5,884 nucleotides of DNA, taken from Desulfobacteraceae bacterium (GTDB taxonomy: Bacteria > Desulfobacterota > DSM-4660 > Desulfatiglandales > Desulfatiglandaceae). The notes beneath the pieces were generated by a model that was given only the letters and a program-made list of their open reading frames with translations, had not been told where the DNA came from and did not search any database. The DNA is taken from positions 1-5,884 of the forward strand of contig DAOWOF010000156.1 of assembly GCA_030642205.1 (NCBI GenBank), written 5' to 3'. This document shows positions 4,673 to 5,884 of this stretch, piece by piece. Made by a program: the position numbers and the translations under genes. Each line of letters starts with the position of its first letter. The first letter of the stretch is position 1.

Positions 4673-5884
4673 ATGAGCGCAAATAACAGATTCCAAAAAT
4701 TTTCAACGCTCTTTTTTTATCTGGTTGTTATTGTCCTTTTAAATGTCGTAGGTCTAACATTTTTTTATCGAATAGATCTCACTGGAAACAAGATATATTC
4801 CCTCTCTGAATTAAGTAAAAAAGTAGTCTCCACTCTTTCGGAACCTCTTACTATTAATGTATTTTTTTCAAAGGATCTTCCCGCTCCGCATAATAATACA
4901 GAGAGATATCTTCATGATTTGCTTGAGGAGTATGCCATAAACTCCAATAATAATTTTAATTTCCGTTTTTATGATGTGAGTCTTGAACGTGATCTTAGGC
5001 AAACAGTGGCCATTGAAAACCAGAAAATAGCTAACAACTATGGAATTTATCCTGTTCAAATTCAAGCAGTTGAAAAAGACGAGGTGAAATTTATAAAGGC
5101 CTATATGGGACTTGTAATGATTCATGGCGATATAATAGAAAGGATTCCCACCATTACGTCTATTGATGGTTTAGAGTATAAGTTAACGACCACTATTCAA
5201 AAATTAAACAATAAAATAAGCGCTCTTTTAAGCCTGCCGGAAAAAATAAGAATCAAACTCTTTCTCTCATCCTCATTAATAAAAGTTGCAGATTATATGG
5301 GCTTGGATGCACTACAACTCTCCGAATTTTCGAACAAATTCGAAGATGTTATTAAAGATATAAACAAAAAAAATTATGGTAAACTTGAATATGTTTTTAT
5401 TGACCCGTCAAAGGAGAAAATTTTAGAGTCTCAAATGGAACAATACCAGCTCATGCATCTAAAATGGCCAGCTTTATCAGAAGGCGCAATTGAAGCAGGC
5501 AGCGCATCAATCGGACTTGTAATGGAATATGATGGGAATATTCTTGAAATCCCGATTTTAAAAGTTTTACGAATACCTATGCTTGGAACTCAATATAGAT
5601 TGGTAGATATAAACCAAATGGAAGATATTATTAATACCAATATTGAATCTTTGGTGGATATCAATGAGGATATTGGTTATCTTGCAGATCATGGCACCTT
5701 GGGGACTTCAGGAATATCTGCTGTAGGTTTGCAGCAGGGTGTAGAAACCTTGAACAGTTTCAATACATTGGCATCCCAAACTTATACCCTGAAACAGATC
5801 AATATGAAAAAGGATGAGATTCCTGATTCTCTTAATAGCCTTATGATTGTAAGACCCACTGAGCCATTTTCAGATTATGAGCTT
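4673..5884 (+). CDS. GldG-like ABC transporter auxiliary protein (ABC_transp_aux family), 3' end beyond window
   Basis: The frame is open from ATG 4673 to the window edge, giving 404 residues with no stop. AAGGAG at 4661-4666 overlaps the permease stop codon and lies 6 bases before the ATG. A single membrane span at about 12-31 is followed by IDLTGNKIYSLSELSKKVVSTLSEPLTINVFFS (34-66), the typical start of the extracytoplasmic domain of GldG/ABC_transp_aux proteins. Further family features are YMGLVMIHGDIIERIP (144-159), GLEYKLTTTIQKL (166-178), a second alpha/beta unit with KIRIKLFLSSSL (191-202), and INEDIGYLADHGTLGTSG (330-347). The last visible stretch SLMIVRPTEPFSDYEL (389-404) is where such proteins continue toward a C-terminal membrane span. 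About half to two thirds of the protein is probably present. It is likely to partner the GldF-like permease outside the membrane; its biochemical role in such clusters is not established. Confidence 0.9.
   Translation, partial: MSANNRFQKFSTLFFYLVVIVLLNVVGLTFFYRIDLTGNKIYSLSELSKKVVSTLSEPLTINVFFSKDLPAPHNNTERYLHDLLEEYAINSNNNFNFRFYDVSLERDLRQTVAIENQKIANNYGIYPVQIQAVEKDEVKFIKAYMGLVMIHGDIIERIPTITSIDGLEYKLTTTIQKLNNKISALLSLPEKIRIKLFLSSSLIKVADYMGLDALQLSEFSNKFEDVIKDINKKNYGKLEYVFIDPSKEKILESQMEQYQLMHLKWPALSEGAIEAGSASIGLVMEYDGNILEIPILKVLRIPMLGTQYRLVDINQMEDIINTNIESLVDINEDIGYLADHGTLGTSGISAVGLQQGVETLNSFNTLASQTYTLKQINMKKDEIPDSLNSLMIVRPTEPFSDYEL

Noticed and set aside
4868..5125. Minus-strand open frame of 85 codons
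   Set aside because: It is antisense to the GldG-like gene, which reads through without stops and has family motifs on the + strand.
1..5884. CRISPR array or new defence system
   Set aside because: No regularly spaced identical repeats are present, and all complete proteins belong to well-known chaperone or ABC transporter families.

Overview
The window is AT-rich bacterial chromosomal DNA with every recognisable gene on the + strand. The gene set is a DDE transposase end, HtpG, and a GldA/GldF/GldG-like ABC cluster. It fits an anaerobic Desulfobacterota-type (deltaproteobacterial) bacterium best, mainly because the GldG-like protein resembles the form I associate with that group. This is a family-level impression; no 16S or other strong taxonomic marker is present.

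Layout. Positions 1-243 are the 3' end of an IS5-superfamily insertion sequence: the transposase C-terminus, then the terminal inverted repeat. The IS has landed inside an older gene. Directly after its end, 244-485 encodes the C-terminal 79 residues of an AlbA_2/HATPase_c_4 ('RecG-like') protein in frame, with its 5' part separated by the IS and outside the window. A 209-base spacer (486-694) holds a promoter-like TTGACA box, an AT-rich palindrome and a strong 14-bp hairpin shortly before the ribosome-binding site of htpG. htpG (695-2623) encodes a complete bacterial Hsp90.

Positions 2624-3017 form a 394-base spacer with no convincing gene but an unusual run of inverted repeats. One is terminator-like, one is a long imperfect hairpin, and the last encloses the Shine-Dalgarno sequence of the next gene. 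From 3018 to the window edge lies a tightly spaced three-gene operon: an ABC ATPase (3018-3956), an ABC-2 permease (3958-4662) and a GldG-like auxiliary membrane protein (4673 to beyond 5884). Gaps are 1 and 10 bases, and the second and third genes each have an AAGGAG site at or overlapping the end of the gene before. The three products probably form one ABC-2 type export complex: ATPase motor, membrane channel and an extracytoplasmic partner. The substrate cannot be read from the sequence.

The genes themselves are ordinary. The parts worth a second look are the untranslated structures before htpG and before the ABC operon, and the IS-disrupted gene at the left edge. I see no CRISPR array, tRNA, rRNA or clear new defence system.
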